From contig NC_044916.1 in the NCBI RefSeq assembly GCF_003576645.1, positions 32,626,079 to 32,690,078 of the forward strand: DNA of 64,000 bases, given 5' to 3'. A model generated the notes under the pieces. The model saw only the letters and a program-made list of their open reading frames with translations. It searched no databases and had not been told where the DNA came from. The translations under genes were made by a program, and so were the position numbers. This document shows, in pieces, positions 37,851 to 49,402 of this stretch; positions within the stretch are counted from its first letter, which is position 1; every line of letters starts with the position of its first letter. The stretch is from Ipomoea triloba. Taxonomy: Eukaryota; Streptophyta; Magnoliopsida; Solanales; Convolvulaceae.

Positions 37851-38159
37851 TTAGTAGTATTCAAATAAATATATACTGTATTAAAATTTCTTTAGTAAAA
37901 TTTATTTTTAATATAATGTAAATTCACTTTTAGTATGCTGCATTAAAATAAAATTATTTAGTATAATAAAAATAAATATTTATCAATGATCAATCTTATA
38001 AACTTATAACATGAAATATGATCCAAAGTATAGTTCGCTGTCAACTAGTCCAATGAAATAAAGATCCGTACCAAAATTGCTTTCTGATTCATTGGTCAAC
38101 CATTTGTAGTTTGGCCCACCAAAGTAGGCCTTCCCGGAGCATGGGCCCAATATACACTA

Positions 38160-38161
<2 letters not shown>

Positions 38162-38191
<30 letters not shown>

Positions 38192-38219
38192 NTTTTTTTT
38201 TTTTTTTTTTTTTTTTTTT
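38162..38219. repeat. T homopolymer with one N
   Basis: About 57 T with N at 38192; the length is not reliable. Confidence 0.95.
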
Positions 38220-39010
38220 GTTTGAGGGAAATACACTAGCCTAATTAAGAGAAATTTTATTTATTTTCGAAAATACAGGAAAAACGACGATTTTAGTCCA
38301 CCAATTATATTCATGTTGTAGATTTTTTTCACAAATTATTATCATACACATATTTTTCTCTTTAGTTATATGTAAAGTGACAATTTATGCATTTTAAAAT
38401 TTCAAATTATTGAAGAACACCTTAGTCATATATAGACACATTTTTTTACACTGGACTATAGTTAAAAATTCAAAATTGATTTGATTTCTAAGTTTACTAA
38501 ATATAACTTGTTTAAATAAATATTACGAATTTAATTACGTTGTTGTTTTCATGTCAATAAGTTGGGGTGAGTCTTCAATCAATAAGCACTTTCAATTCAT
38601 ATGTGATTTTCATTTTCTTTAAAAAATAAAAATTAAAAATTAAAAAAAAAAAGAGTAATGATTCTACCACAATCGAATTTTTAATATTTCATTTGCAACA
38701 AGACATCACAAAAAAAAAAACTAAACATATTAAATTATGAATAGATATTAAAAAAAGTCATAAAATAATTTGTTCACATAAATAAATTTTAATATGAAAA
38801 ACTAATATGAATATACATATTATAATTCACAAATTGTTGGTCTATGCCAATAGGAAGACCATACATTAAAAAAAACACACACACAATTCCATTATTTATA
38901 AATTAGAATCTATGTTGATGGCTTTTTTAGTGTTTCCCATCACATCAATGACAAATATCTATTAATTTGTAAAGATTGTTTAAATTGACCTTAATATATA
39001 CTCCGTAATA

Positions 39011-39908
39011 AAGCAAATTGTCATTTTGGTCCACTGACTATAGGGTTCCTGTTAATTGCAGTCCACGACTTTCAAAACTGTTAATTACATACCATGACTA
39101 TTCAATTTTTATCAATTTTGGTCGCTCCGGCCAAATTGCCAGCCAAATGTCGCCGGAAGTTAAAATAATGACGATATTTTAGTCATTTCACTCATATTTC
39201 TTCTTCTCCGGAGAACTCTTCTTCTTCTCCGGCGAATTCTTCTTCTTTTTCGGCCAAACGATACAAATCTTTTTTCTTCTCGTAGTATTTTAGGCCGGCG
39301 TAATTGAAAACTTGGAGCGATAAGATTAAGAAAGCTATTGGCCATTGAAAACTTGCAGAATTGTTTTACCCATATCCCACTCCACATCAGAAGATGAAGT
39401 TGGGCTTTCTAGGCAAGGCTATACACTGCCTATTTTGCTTCTTTATAACCACGTTCCCATACAACATAAGGGAAGTCACTGCAATCTTGGGTGCAGCAAC
39501 GGAGATTCGGAAAAGTTGGAGAAATGTAAACAAAATGCGCCGCCATTGTTTCTTCCCTCGGAAGCTCTCCTCGTCTCGTTCGAAAACAAAACCTTGAAGG
39601 CGTGAAAGCTTCTCCTCGATCTCGCTTTGGTCCTCCTCCGAAGTCGAAGAAATGCAAACAGAATGCGCCTAGGTTTGTGTCGTTTGACGAAGAAGAAGAA
39701 GAGTTCGCCGGAGAAGAAGAAATAGGAGTGAAATGACTAAAATATCCTCATTATTTTAACTCCCGGCGACATTTGGCCGGCAATTTGGCCGGAGTGACCA
39801 AAATTGATAAAAATTGAATAGTAATGGTATGCAATTAACAGTTTTGAAAGTCGTGCACTGCAATTAACAGGACCCCTATAGTCAGTGGACCAAAATGACA
39901 ATTTGCTC
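39011..39908. mobile_element. Non-autonomous Mutator-like element, ~245-bp TIRs, exact 10-bp TSD
   Basis: Ends (A/G)AGCAAATTGTCATTTTGG, inverted at the right end. The arms, about 39011-39265 and 39665-39908, are roughly 95% alike. The decamer CTCCGTAATA flanks both sides (39001-39010 and 39909-39918). The ~400-bp centre is less AT-rich and has overlapping frames (39345-39605, 39361-39597) that could be captured host DNA, but I recognise no family in them. Confidence 0.9.
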
Positions 39909-39918
39909 CTCCGTAATA

Positions 39919-40333
39919 ATACACTAATACCATATACGTTTTAAATAAATCATAATTTTGTAAATTTGGATTGTTGGGACAAATATAAGCAGACAAACAT
40001 GAAATGATATATAGTCACGATAATGACCAACATTCATCAAAGGTAGAGATAAACAAATAAAAAAAAATTAAGAATCTTGGCGTTTGTATCCCTCATTTTA
40101 TGTAGTTTGCCTTCTTTTTCTTTCTTTTTTTCTTTTCTTTTCTTTTTTTTGACTTTTTCATGGGCAGGTTTAATAGTAGAGAGTGACATGCCATTTCTTA
40201 TTTTATTCTTAATGCTTCATTGCTTTGTATAATATTTGTTAAGAAAAAAAATGTCATTTTAGTTTTTTTTTTTTAAATATTACTACTCTTTTACAATGTA
40301 GTATCTGTATATATATATATATATATATATATA
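39919..40333. other. Spacer with (TA)n
   Basis: AT-rich and T-rich tracts, ending in a (TA)n run (about 40309-40333) into which a Helitron inserted. No gene. Confidence 0.6.
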
Positions 40334-41935
40334 CTAGTTTCATACGCGCATTGCGCGAATGGGTTAATGCCCAATGTTTATATTTAAGTAAATATTTAAA
40401 AGTATATCAATGCAAGATTATATATGAGAAGTTTATACATGAATAATTGAATGTCAAATTGTTTTATTTAAATATCTAACTCAAAGTATATGAATCCAAT
40501 GTCAAATTGTTTTATTTAAATATCTAACTCAAAGTATATGAATCCAAGATAATATAGAAAATTCATTATAATTATTACTAAAATAAATGTTTGCAACCTT
40601 GTAAAATCAATAGTCTAAATATTTGGTCTAAAAATGATAGTCTAAATAAATACTACTTTTAATTTGAAATTTTCTAAGTGTTCTTAATTATCTTTCGAGT
40701 AACATTGTCATTGTCTTCATCTTTACTATTTGTTCTCCTCCTTTTTGTTGGTAGTGTGTTATTTGCAATTCGGTTATTGTTGGTAGCATAGATGACAACG
40801 TCATGCAATGATATTATGATATAGGAGCTATGGACTTTCCTTTAGGTGTTCTGCTTGGGGTTCATTTGGTTCAACCATTATTGTTGAATGTGTTATTGTG
40901 GATAAAGAAATCCCTAGTTTAAGAAAAAAGATTAAATAAATTAATAAAAATTTGAAATTTTAAAATATTATGTGTTCCAAAAGATATTAAAAGGTAGTTT
41001 CTCGCTTCAATTTGCTGGGTAATGGGTTATTTGAGTATTTTCATTGTCAACAAATCCCCCAAGTAGTTAATATAATTTGTTTCAAACTATTCTTTTTTAT
41101 TTTTTTCATGGTATTAAAGAAATACATATGTATAATTTTTTGGTGTAACTACTAATTTATTTAATTCAATAAGAGTAAAATAAAGTGATTCCACTTCAAT
41201 TTGTTGGGTTATTATTTGAGTACTCTCTTCGTCAACCAATCCCGAAGTAATTAATATAATTAGCTTCAAATTATTTTAAATTTTTTTTCATAGTATTAAT
41301 AAAATACTTGGTAACTAAATATATAACATTATTTTGTACTATAACTTTGATATTTAATTACAAGATATTGTAAAAATAAGATAATAGACAATTTAATGAA
41401 TATCAATAGATAAATTTGAATCTAAAGAATATTTGCATGAGAGAAAATAAAGACAATATAACTAATGAAATTATTTTTTTTATTTAATTTAATTTTTTGA
41501 TAATGAATAATTTTTTCAAATAAAGGTATTGTAGACACATAATTCTAAATTAAAGAAATACATATGTATCATTTTTTGTTGTAGCTACTAATTTATTTAA
41601 TTTAATAAGAGTAAAATAGAGTGAGAAACTTAATTATGTCAAATTTGATTGAGATAAGGTTCGAACCTAAGACCTTTCTTATAGAAATTAATGGGTAAGT
41701 TAAAAGTTAACGGAATGTTAACAGAGAAGAGAATATTTAACGGAAAACTTAACGGATAATCATAAAAGTAAGGTTAAATTAGGTAATCTCTATTAATAAT
41801 ATTAATATGAATTATCTTAACCATCTATTTGATTAAATAATTCATCTGAACCATCCATTTGATTAAATAATTTGACCGCCATTTTTTCTACCCATTTTAG
41901 GCCTAACTCTCTTTGGCTCTTATTAGTATAGTAGA
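40334..41935 (-). mobile_element. Non-autonomous Helitron with canonical ends
   Basis: On the minus strand the element starts TCTACTATACTAATAAGAG (5' base at 41935, preceded by A). It ends with hairpin CGCGCAATGCGCG (40357-40345), seven bases, then CTAG (40337-40334), followed by T. This is the exact A|TC...CTAG|T plan. No Rep/helicase frame. Inside are a 49-bp direct duplication (about 40447-40546) and two related blocks near 41119 and 41561. The 5' end is repeated across an N (see 41938-42074). Confidence 0.85.
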
Positions 41936-42074
41936 TNTATTAATATGAATTATCTTAACCATCTATTTGATTAAATAATTCATCTGAACCATCCATTTGA
42001 TTAAATAATTTGACCGCCATTTTTTCTACCCATTTTAGGTCTAACTCTCTTTGGCTCTTATTAGTATAGTAGAT
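41800..42074. repeat. 137-bp direct duplication separated by a single N
   Basis: 41800-41936 and 41938-42074 are identical apart from one C/T difference, with N at 41937 between them. It contains the Helitron 5' end twice. Most likely unmerged contig ends rather than biology. Confidence 0.9.
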
Positions 42075-42075
42075 T

Positions 42076-42140
42076 ATCAACATGTGACCTCTTATTTGGG
42101 AGGATCACAGTTATGCCGCTTTACCACAAGGTCTTTAGCA
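42076..42140 (-). mobile_element. SINE fragment (CCTTGTGGT family)
   Basis: Minus strand TGCTAAAGACCTTGTGGT with an A-box-like TGGTAAAGCGG. The B box is not clear. Confidence 0.4.
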
Positions 42141-42239
42141 ATAAAAAAAAATTCAATAAGTAAGTAATATGAACCATTCATTTCAACAAACAATTACACC
42201 AACATCTTTTAGTTCTCGTTAGGAGCCTAATTTGATTAG

Positions 42240-42241
<2 letters not shown>

Positions 42242-42307
<66 letters not shown>

Positions 42308-42315
42308 NATATATT
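42242..42315. repeat. (TA)n microsatellite with one N
   Basis: About 37 TA units with N at 42308; the length is uncertain. Confidence 0.95.
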
Positions 42316-44577
42316 GCTATCCGACCAATGGAAATAGCCCGATTAAAATAGCAATTAAGGTAACAATTACGCATTAAAGAAAGCCCATGAATGGTAATCA
42401 TGATATTATGAAAAGCTAAGGCTGGTCCTCAACTCAGCCAATTCCTCATTTTCTAATCTATGTGACAAGAGAGGAATTTTTTTTATTTAATACCAAATGT
42501 GTTGTGTTTTCAAAAAAAAAATAAAATCAAATGTGTTGCAAGAGGAGAGAGAAATTGCTAAATTAGCAGGAGGAAATAGAATGAGAAAGAGTTGTAAAAG
42601 CATGCCAAAAACTGACAAAGGTTGTCGTTTGGTAGCCTTTTTGTACTTTTTTTTTTTAATTTCTTATTATTTATTTATTATATTATTTAGTATTATATTT
42701 ATAATATAATATGAAAGTAAGACCACTTTTGAAAGTGAAAGAATATTGTAGGAATGTATAACAAATACTAGAGAATTTGTAAATTTAATGATGTAAAAGT
42801 GAGACTCATTTTAAAAAAGTGAAAAGGGATTTACATGGATAAGGACAACGTAATAAGTTACCCAGAATTACTCTTCATCCCTCTAATAATGCCGTCACAC
42901 CAATCAAGGCAATCTTCCCAACTAATCATGCCTACTCTAAATATTGAATTATCATAAGGATATCATATTACCATGTATACAACTTCTTGATTTAACATTA
43001 TCTTGATCATCTTCATCTACATCAAATCGAAGTACCGAACATCATGCTTGATCGTCATCATCTATCTAAAAGTTCATAAAAACAAAAAATTCGAGAGCTC
43101 TTTATACAAAATATACATGTATAAAATTTCTTAAAACATAGCGAATTTTATTTGGTATTGTCAAAAAAGCTCATAATTTTCTCCTTACTATTTTCACGTA
43201 AAAAAGTCCCTACTTCCCTTTATTTTTTGCAATTATTTACATTCTAATAATATTTTCAAAAATATTTTGAACTAATGTACCCTTACAAACCAATCATTAT
43301 AGTTTTAATATTATTAGATTCAAATTTTCATACATTGCACATAAACCATTATTTTTTTTTGGTAAATTTACAGGGTCTGTCTCTCCGTCCACCCACGTTC
43401 GCTCCGGGAGGCACGGGAGCTGGCCCAAGGGAAATCGTCACTTGCTCGCAAAATTGCTCCCCACAAAGAGAGCTCACTTGTCACTTGAGCTACCCCACTG
43501 GGTTCACATAAACCATTATTTGGTGTCTAGATATGTACAAGAGAGAAAGCTCTGGAATGATTTATTAATAATAATCGATTACAATATCATCATATATATA
43601 ATTAAACCCCCCAAAAAAATTAGGAATACATGTTTTTGTAGCAGGAGTAAGCCGGTCATGCATGACCACATCCTATAATAATCCTATATAGTGGCACAGC
43701 AAAATATACACAGACGTGAAAATGAAAGGCGGCTGGTTTACACTCATTTTCCTGGAAAAACATAATTATAACTGAAACAAACATAATATATATAGACAAT
43801 TACTGCATGAAACTTTGCGGCACTCTTTGTCTCCGAGTCGAGACAAACCTGTTGCAACTAGCCATTCGTCATCTCATACGTCACTTCCTCCGATTTTGTT
43901 TATGTGGGGCACGCCTCTTAACTCCCACATTACTACATTTAATTCGTTAATTTTGACTTTTATTGTGCATTATCCAGATTGCTTTACGAGTAAATATCAA
44001 ATTTGTGTTTATGACCTAGAATTCCACAAAGACAACTAAGTACATCATTTATAAATAAAAGAATAAAAAAATTGAGGTGTCAACTAGAAAAGAAAGGAGG
44101 GAAACAGAAGAGAAAAAGAGGAAAAAAATAAACGACATTTATAAATAAAAGAATAAAAAGTAGGCAAAAACGTGCTAGCGGGCTCATGCGCTGCACACGC
44201 CCGACTAGGCATTAGTGTGCATAGCCTTACACTCTCTCAAAATTTTTCTCTTTCATAATGGGACGTACAAAAAATTCAATTTGCAAGGAAGCTTGGATCT
44301 TCTCTCTCCTCCATGTAGTCAATTGTTTTCTCAAAAACTGTGAAAGATCTACTAATGTAGATGCTCTAATAGTGTAGGTGTAACTTAATTGGGTTCTAAA
44401 TGACATATTAAAAGATACATTAAATTTACATCCAATAATGTAATGGGTTTTTTGTAAGCACTAGACAGCGATATTTTACTAAATTGGTACCTTCACAAAT
44501 TTTGTCGGGAATGTGGGGCTGAGGACGAATACAATAAGTTCAGGTTCATCCTCTGCAATTATTACTCACTTCTCATA
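42316..44577. other. Spacer upstream of the UGT gene
   Basis: AT-rich sequence with one complete SINE (43355-43504). A GATGCTCTAA motif near 44363-44373 resembles the end of a Tourist-like MITE, but I find no partner end. No frame here looks like a real gene. Confidence 0.5.
43355..43504 (-). mobile_element. tRNA-derived SINE, 150 bp, exact 17-bp TSD
   Basis: Flanked by CACATAAACCATTATTT at 43338-43354 and 43505-43521. On the minus strand it starts AACCCAGTGGGGTAGCTCAA (A-box region) and has GAGCTCTCTTTGTGGGGAGC. It ends GTAAATTTACC followed by a short A tail. A related copy is at 60918-61049. Confidence 0.88.
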
Positions 44578-44600
44578 TGTGTATATATATATATATATAT
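44578..44600 (+). promoter_or_regulatory. Possible TATA region of the UGT gene
   Basis: A TATATA run 125-147 bp before the start codon. It is also a simple repeat, so its role is only suggested. Confidence 0.35.
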
Positions 44601-44724
44601 CCTCTCATGCAAAATCAAGATGCACACAAACACAATCCTAACTCTCCAAAAAACCTAAAAATCTCTAATTCCCTTGTGGGACATATATCTTCCCCCATCT
44701 GGTTCTTTCTTGGTTGGCGTGGCA

Positions 44725-46149
44725 ATGGTGCAGCCTCATATTCTTCTGGTTACCTTCCCGGCGCAAGGCCACATCAACCCATCTCTCCAGTTCGCCAAGC
44801 GCCTCGTCCGCTTGGGGATACAGGTCACCTTCGCCACCTCCGTCTACGCGCACCGCCTCATGTCCAAGCCCAACGCCGCCGTTCCCGACGGCTTGAACTT
44901 CGCCGCTTTCTCCGACGGCTACGACGAGGGATTCAAACAAAATCACGATATCATGCACTACATGTCGGAGATCAGAACCCGCGGCTCCTCGTCGCTGAAA
45001 GACATAATTTCCGATAATGAAGCTCAAGGACGCCCCTTCACGGCCGTGGTTCGTACTATTCTGCTCCCCTGGGTTTCTGAGGTGGCGCGTGATGCCAACC
45101 TCCCGTCCGCCCTGCTCTGGATTCAACCCGCGGCTGTTTTGGATATTTACTATTACTACTTCCATGGATACGAGGATGAATTTAAGAACGCCGCTACCGA
45201 TCCGAACTGCCCGGTTCAACTACCCGGGCTTCCTCCCCTGCTCAGCGGCGATCTCCCGTCGTTTCTTCTCCCCTCCGGCTCGGCTGGAGAATACAGTTTT
45301 GCCATGCCGACCTTCAAAGAGGAGATAGAGAAATTAGATCTTCAAACGAATCCAACTATTTTGGTTAACACTTTCGACGCTTTGGAGACGGAGGGACTGA
45401 AATCTATAAGTAGTTACAATTTATTGGGAGTTGGACCGTTAATCCCCTCCGCTTTCCTGGACGGAAAAGACCCCTCCGACACCGCCTTCGGCGGCGATCT
45501 TTTCAAGAAATCAAAGGACGACGGCTCCATCAACGAGTGGCTGAGCTCGCAGCCGGAGTCCTCCGTGGTCTACATTTCATTCGGAAGCCTCCTCAACCCT
45601 TCCAAAACCCAAAAGGAAGAGATCGCAAGAGGTCTGCTAGAGATCAAACGCCCATTCCTCTGGGTCATAAGAGACAAACAAGAAAAAGAAAAATCAGACC
45701 ACGAAGAAGAAGAGGACGACAAATTGAGCTGCATGGAGGAGTTGGAAAAGCAAGGATTAATAGTCCCATGGTGTTCCCAAATCGAGGTCCTGAAACACCC
45801 CTCTCTCGGCTGCTTCGTCACGCACTGCGGATGGAACTCGACTCTCGAGAGCATATGCTCGGGAACGCCCGTCGTGGCGTTCCCTCACTGGACGGACCAA
45901 GGGACTAACGCCAAGCTGATTCAAGATGTGTGGAAGACCGGCGTGCGGGTGACGCAGGGCGAAGACGGCGTCGTTGGGAGCGAGGAAATAAAGCGGTGTA
46001 TTGAGACGGTGATGGACGGCGGAGACAAAGGGGAGGAACTCAGAAGAAATGCAAAGAAATGGAGAGATTTGGCCATGGAAGCCAACAGGGAAGGTGGATC
46101 TTCAGATACGAATCTCAAATCATTCGCTGGAAACGTAAGAAATCATTAG
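44725..46149 (+). CDS. UDP-glycosyltransferase, UGT75-like (intronless, 474 aa)
   Basis: Family 1 UGT that moves a sugar, most likely glucose, from a UDP-sugar to a small acceptor in the cytosol. The N-terminus MVQPHILLVTFPAQGHINPS contains catalytic His16. The C-terminal PSPG box runs from W349 (WCSQIEVLKH) through THCGWNSTLES to WTDQ at about residue 392; the last-position Gln is usual for glucose donors. The sequence FPAQGHINPSLQFAKRL and SDGYDEGF are typical of the UGT75 group, which includes anthocyanin 5-O- and crocetin/ABA-type glucosyltransferases; the substrate cannot be told from sequence. I chose ATG 44725; an in-frame ATG 51 bp earlier would add residues before the conserved MVQPH start. 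It is richer in GC than its surroundings. Confidence 0.9.
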   Translation: MVQPHILLVTFPAQGHINPSLQFAKRLVRLGIQVTFATSVYAHRLMSKPNAAVPDGLNFAAFSDGYDEGFKQNHDIMHYMSEIRTRGSSSLKDIISDNEAQGRPFTAVVRTILLPWVSEVARDANLPSALLWIQPAAVLDIYYYYFHGYEDEFKNAATDPNCPVQLPGLPPLLSGDLPSFLLPSGSAGEYSFAMPTFKEEIEKLDLQTNPTILVNTFDALETEGLKSISSYNLLGVGPLIPSAFLDGKDPSDTAFGGDLFKKSKDDGSINEWLSSQPESSVVYISFGSLLNPSKTQKEEIARGLLEIKRPFLWVIRDKQEKEKSDHEEEEDDKLSCMEELEKQGLIVPWCSQIEVLKHPSLGCFVTHCGWNSTLESICSGTPVVAFPHWTDQGTNAKLIQDVWKTGVRVTQGEDGVVGSEEIKRCIETVMDGGDKGEELRRNAKKWRDLAMEANREGGSSDTNLKSFAGNVRNH

Positions 46150-46615
46150 TACTACGTACGTAACGACTCAATGAATCATCACGATATAAATGACAAAATT
46201 GTCTTCAATAACTTTCCAATAGAAGGTTGACGTGATGATAAAGTCCATTTTAATTTGATTTGGTAGTCAAAGTGTTAAACCCCGTAGTTACGTTGATGTA
46301 ATTAAAGTTTATCGTTAAGATTTAATTTATGAAAATTGTCGTAGCAAAAAAGAAAATTAAAAAATATGAATAAAATGTGAGTTCTTGGAATTGAAACGCC
46401 TATTACACTCCACCATGTTTTGATTGGTTGGTTTTTATTACTCCGTATGTTACATCATGAAACATTATATGTTTTGATTGGTTGGTTTTTTTTTTTTTTT
46501 ATGTTAAATCATACATATTATATATTTATTTCTAGAAGCTGGCCTGAACCTAATAATCCACTATTACTGATGTATAACTTGTTCTTGGTGTCGATGCATA
46601 AAAGTGACATATTAA

Positions 46616-46929
46616 GAGCATCCTTATCAATGGAGATATTTCACGGTATTTTACGAGTTTTTGTAAGTGTGATTACGAAAGAGAAAGTGATAGGGATAAA
46701 AAAAATAATAAAAATAATCTGAAATTAAATAAAAAAAATAAAAATGCAGCTTTGTCAGGCGCACCCGAGTGGGCGCTGCTGTGCGCGTTGAAGCTCCAAT
46801 CTTAAATGTGTCAGCCCATGAACCCTCTCTTACAAATGCTCCCCAACCCTCTCTCTCCAACTATCTCTCTCCTCCATGTAAGATATAGATCTGACATAAT
46901 TCATGCATTCTCCATTGATGGGGTTGCTC
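46616..46929. mobile_element. Tourist-like (PIF/Harbinger) MITE, 314 bp
   Basis: Inverted ends GAGCATCC(TT)ATCAATGG / CCATTGATGGGGTTGCTC, flanked by TAA on both sides (46613-46615, 46930-46932). The TAA TSD and the end sequence match the Tourist group. Confidence 0.8.
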
Positions 46930-47256
46930 TAATGTGTTTAATAAATTGCTACTTTTAAACATTCAACAAGCTTAATTGACATTTCATATAAAATTCAATG
47001 GACTATTTGCTCTTTTTTTTTCCTAATAAAATTTTAATTAAAAACTTGTACTAATTAAGCTAGATCTTGACATCGGGAGTTACTATTGAAATAATAAAAA
47101 TTTACTTCCATTTTTCAAGTCTCACACTCACGCATGAGTGCATCAACACGAACACACACATATATGTTTTTATTATTTTGATTATGATTTCTATCCACTA
47201 AAGACTCTACTTATTTTATTAGAACACATTTCAATTATCAAGTAGTATTTAATTTA

Positions 47257-48709
47257 GAGTGATTTTCATTTTTGGTCCTACTGTTATTGGGCAATTTCTA
47301 ATTTTAGTCCACTTTATTAATTTTTGCCACATTGAGACCACTATTATTAAACGTTTGCCACTTTTAGTCCACCGTTAGATTTTCCGTTAAGTGGTCGTTC
47401 AAGACAGGGGTTTTTCGGTCTTTTCATGTTAAATTCTAAGTTTTTGCAGTCAAATCAATGGTAGAAACTGCTCCATTTCCATGTTCTGAGACAAATGTAA
47501 TAAAAAAAAAATTATATGCTCATTTTGCCGCCGCAAGCAAAGTTCTCCAGGTCTTCATCAATTAAAAAGAAAAAAAAATATACCATGAGATCCAATAATG
47601 TCTTCTAGAAACAATTGTAAGGAAAAAAGAAATTATGTTGTTCAGCTTAAAGCAATCTAGTTCTGAATCTTCAAAACAGACCCTTTTGCATGTTTATGAA
47701 AATCCGAAAAAATGAAAGAAATTGATACTGATATACTTTTTCAAAAAAAGAGCATATGGATTCAAATCCAATGAAATTCTAGTCAATTTTCAACTCTTCC
47801 AAAGAGGCTCAAATTGGAATTTGCAGTAATTTTAAATCAGGCACAAACGATCAGCAAATGGGATAAACAATGAGCAAAATTCAGCAACTCTAGCAACAAG
47901 CAAAAAGTTCAAATCTCAAAATTCAGCAACTCTAGCAACAAGCAAAAAGTTCAAATCTCAAACTAATAAATTGAAGAAACCCAATCTGAAACAGAACAAA
48001 GAAGGCGATCGACTGAAGAAACCCAATCTGAAACAGAACAAAGAAGGCGATCGACTTTACGAGATCAGAGGCCTGGGATTCCACAGCCCAATGTGCCCAA
48101 CCGGTTGAAGCTCCCTTCATGCTTGGTCCTTTCGAAATTGCTCGATTTTGGTTTCCAATTTCTTCGATTTTGGTTAGATTTGCACCGATTTTGGTCGGAT
48201 TTGCTGCGCCCCCGCGATGTCGCACTTCCCCTATGGAGTCGCCATCATGCCGCTCCCCAGGCGTCTCGACTTCGTTTCCGCCTCCGCCGCCCCCAAGCCG
48301 GAGAAGGACCCGAAGAAGCGTGTCGTCATCTGGTTTTGGTTGTTGAGGATGGGAATGTGGACGATGATCGGAAGAGCGGCGGCCACCACTGGGGGTAATA
48401 TCAGGTTTCAATTCTATTCTTATTACTAGGGCTTATTATTCTTATGTATAGTAAAACGAAGAAGATGAAGCCTGCAAGGCATGAGAGGAGACGAAGAAGA
48501 TCCATGGAGGGATAGTATGTAAGGCGAAGAGACAATGCGTAAAAAGACGAAAGTAGCCCTCCTTCAAACAGCCATTAGACGGGAAAGTTAACGATAGACC
48601 AAAATTGGAACACGTTTAATAACTGTGGACGCAATGTGACAAAAATAAAAAAAAGGGACTAAAATTGGAATATGGCCAATAAAAATAAGACCAAAAAAGG
48701 CATTCACTC
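47257..48709. mobile_element. Non-autonomous Mutator-like element, ~185-bp TIRs, 9-bp TSD
   Basis: Ends GAGTGATTTTCATTTTTGG / inverted GAGTGAATGCC-type right end. The arms (47257-47440, 48525-48709) are about 75-80% alike. The nonamer TTTAATTTA flanks both sides (47248-47256, 48710-48718). A GC-rich centre (48090-48400) and a 53-bp direct repeat (near 47930 and 48010) are inside. The centre has open frames on both strands and may be captured host DNA. Confidence 0.8.
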
Positions 48710-48849
48710 TTTAATTTATATTCTAATTATGATTCCCATATTTCAACTAAACTCCCCATAATTCTTAATTTATTCACTTTTTAAGTAATAATACTCATCG
48801 TGATTTTCAAATTTAATACTTTTATTTTTAATATTGTAATTTCTAATTT

Positions 48850-49402
48850 AGGGTGTGTTTGGTAACCTGTAAAATGACTTCCGGAAAATATTTTCCGAGT
48901 TTTATGTGTTTGGTAACGTCCGGAAAATGTGGTCAACGGAAAACATTTTCCGTTGACCAAGGAAAATCAGTAAATTTTTCCGGAAAATGACTTACGGAAT
49001 TTTTTTCCGTAAGTCATTTTACGGAATCGCCAGAATTGTTGTTTCACATGTTTTGACCAAAACCAAGCCATATCACCAATAACCATGGATCAAGGAGGTA
49101 GGGAAACCACCGAAAACCTTTGCTATATTTTTTATTTTTTTTAATTTTTTTTTAATTTTTAATTTTTTTTTATAAATTCTATTTTTTATTAAATACCATT
49201 ATTTTAATAACTATTATAATTTTTATATTTTAAATAAAACAATTACAATGTTTAATTATACAATTCTATCAATTTTTCAGAAAATGAACCAAACACACAA
49301 ATGCAGTTTTCCATAATACATCCAAACACTGGAAATGAAACTGTTTTCCGGAAAATGACTCATTTTCCAGAAGTCATTTTCCTGCTTTCCAAACAGACCT
49401 CA
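48850..49402. mobile_element. hAT-like MITE with TTTCCGG repeats
   Basis: Left end GGGTGTGTTTGGTAACCTG and right end inverted GGTCTGTTTGGAAAGCAGG. Both ends lead into AAAATGACTTCCGGAAAAT-type repeats. No TSD found. Confidence 0.65.

Larger units (their letters stand above)
34151..39000. other. Intergenic, transposon-rich spacer
   Basis: Contains a degenerate SINE-like copy (34783-34875), (ATT)n runs, a complete SINE with nested hAT MITE (35298-35694), a SINE-like copy at 37736 and a long T run with a single N (38192). The small frames (for example 36419-36649 and 36698-36949) show no domain or splice support. Confidence 0.55.

Noticed and set aside
44674..44724. Earlier in-frame ATG of the UGT
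   Set aside because: It would add 17 residues before the conserved MVQPHILLVTFPAQGH start; UGTs begin at the latter.
44665..45219. Minus-strand frame in the UGT gene
   Set aside because: Antisense shadow of a GC-rich coding region.
48093..48429. Gene in the GC-rich block of the 47-kb element
   Set aside because: Frames on both strands overlap and none matches a family I know; kept only as a possible captured fragment.
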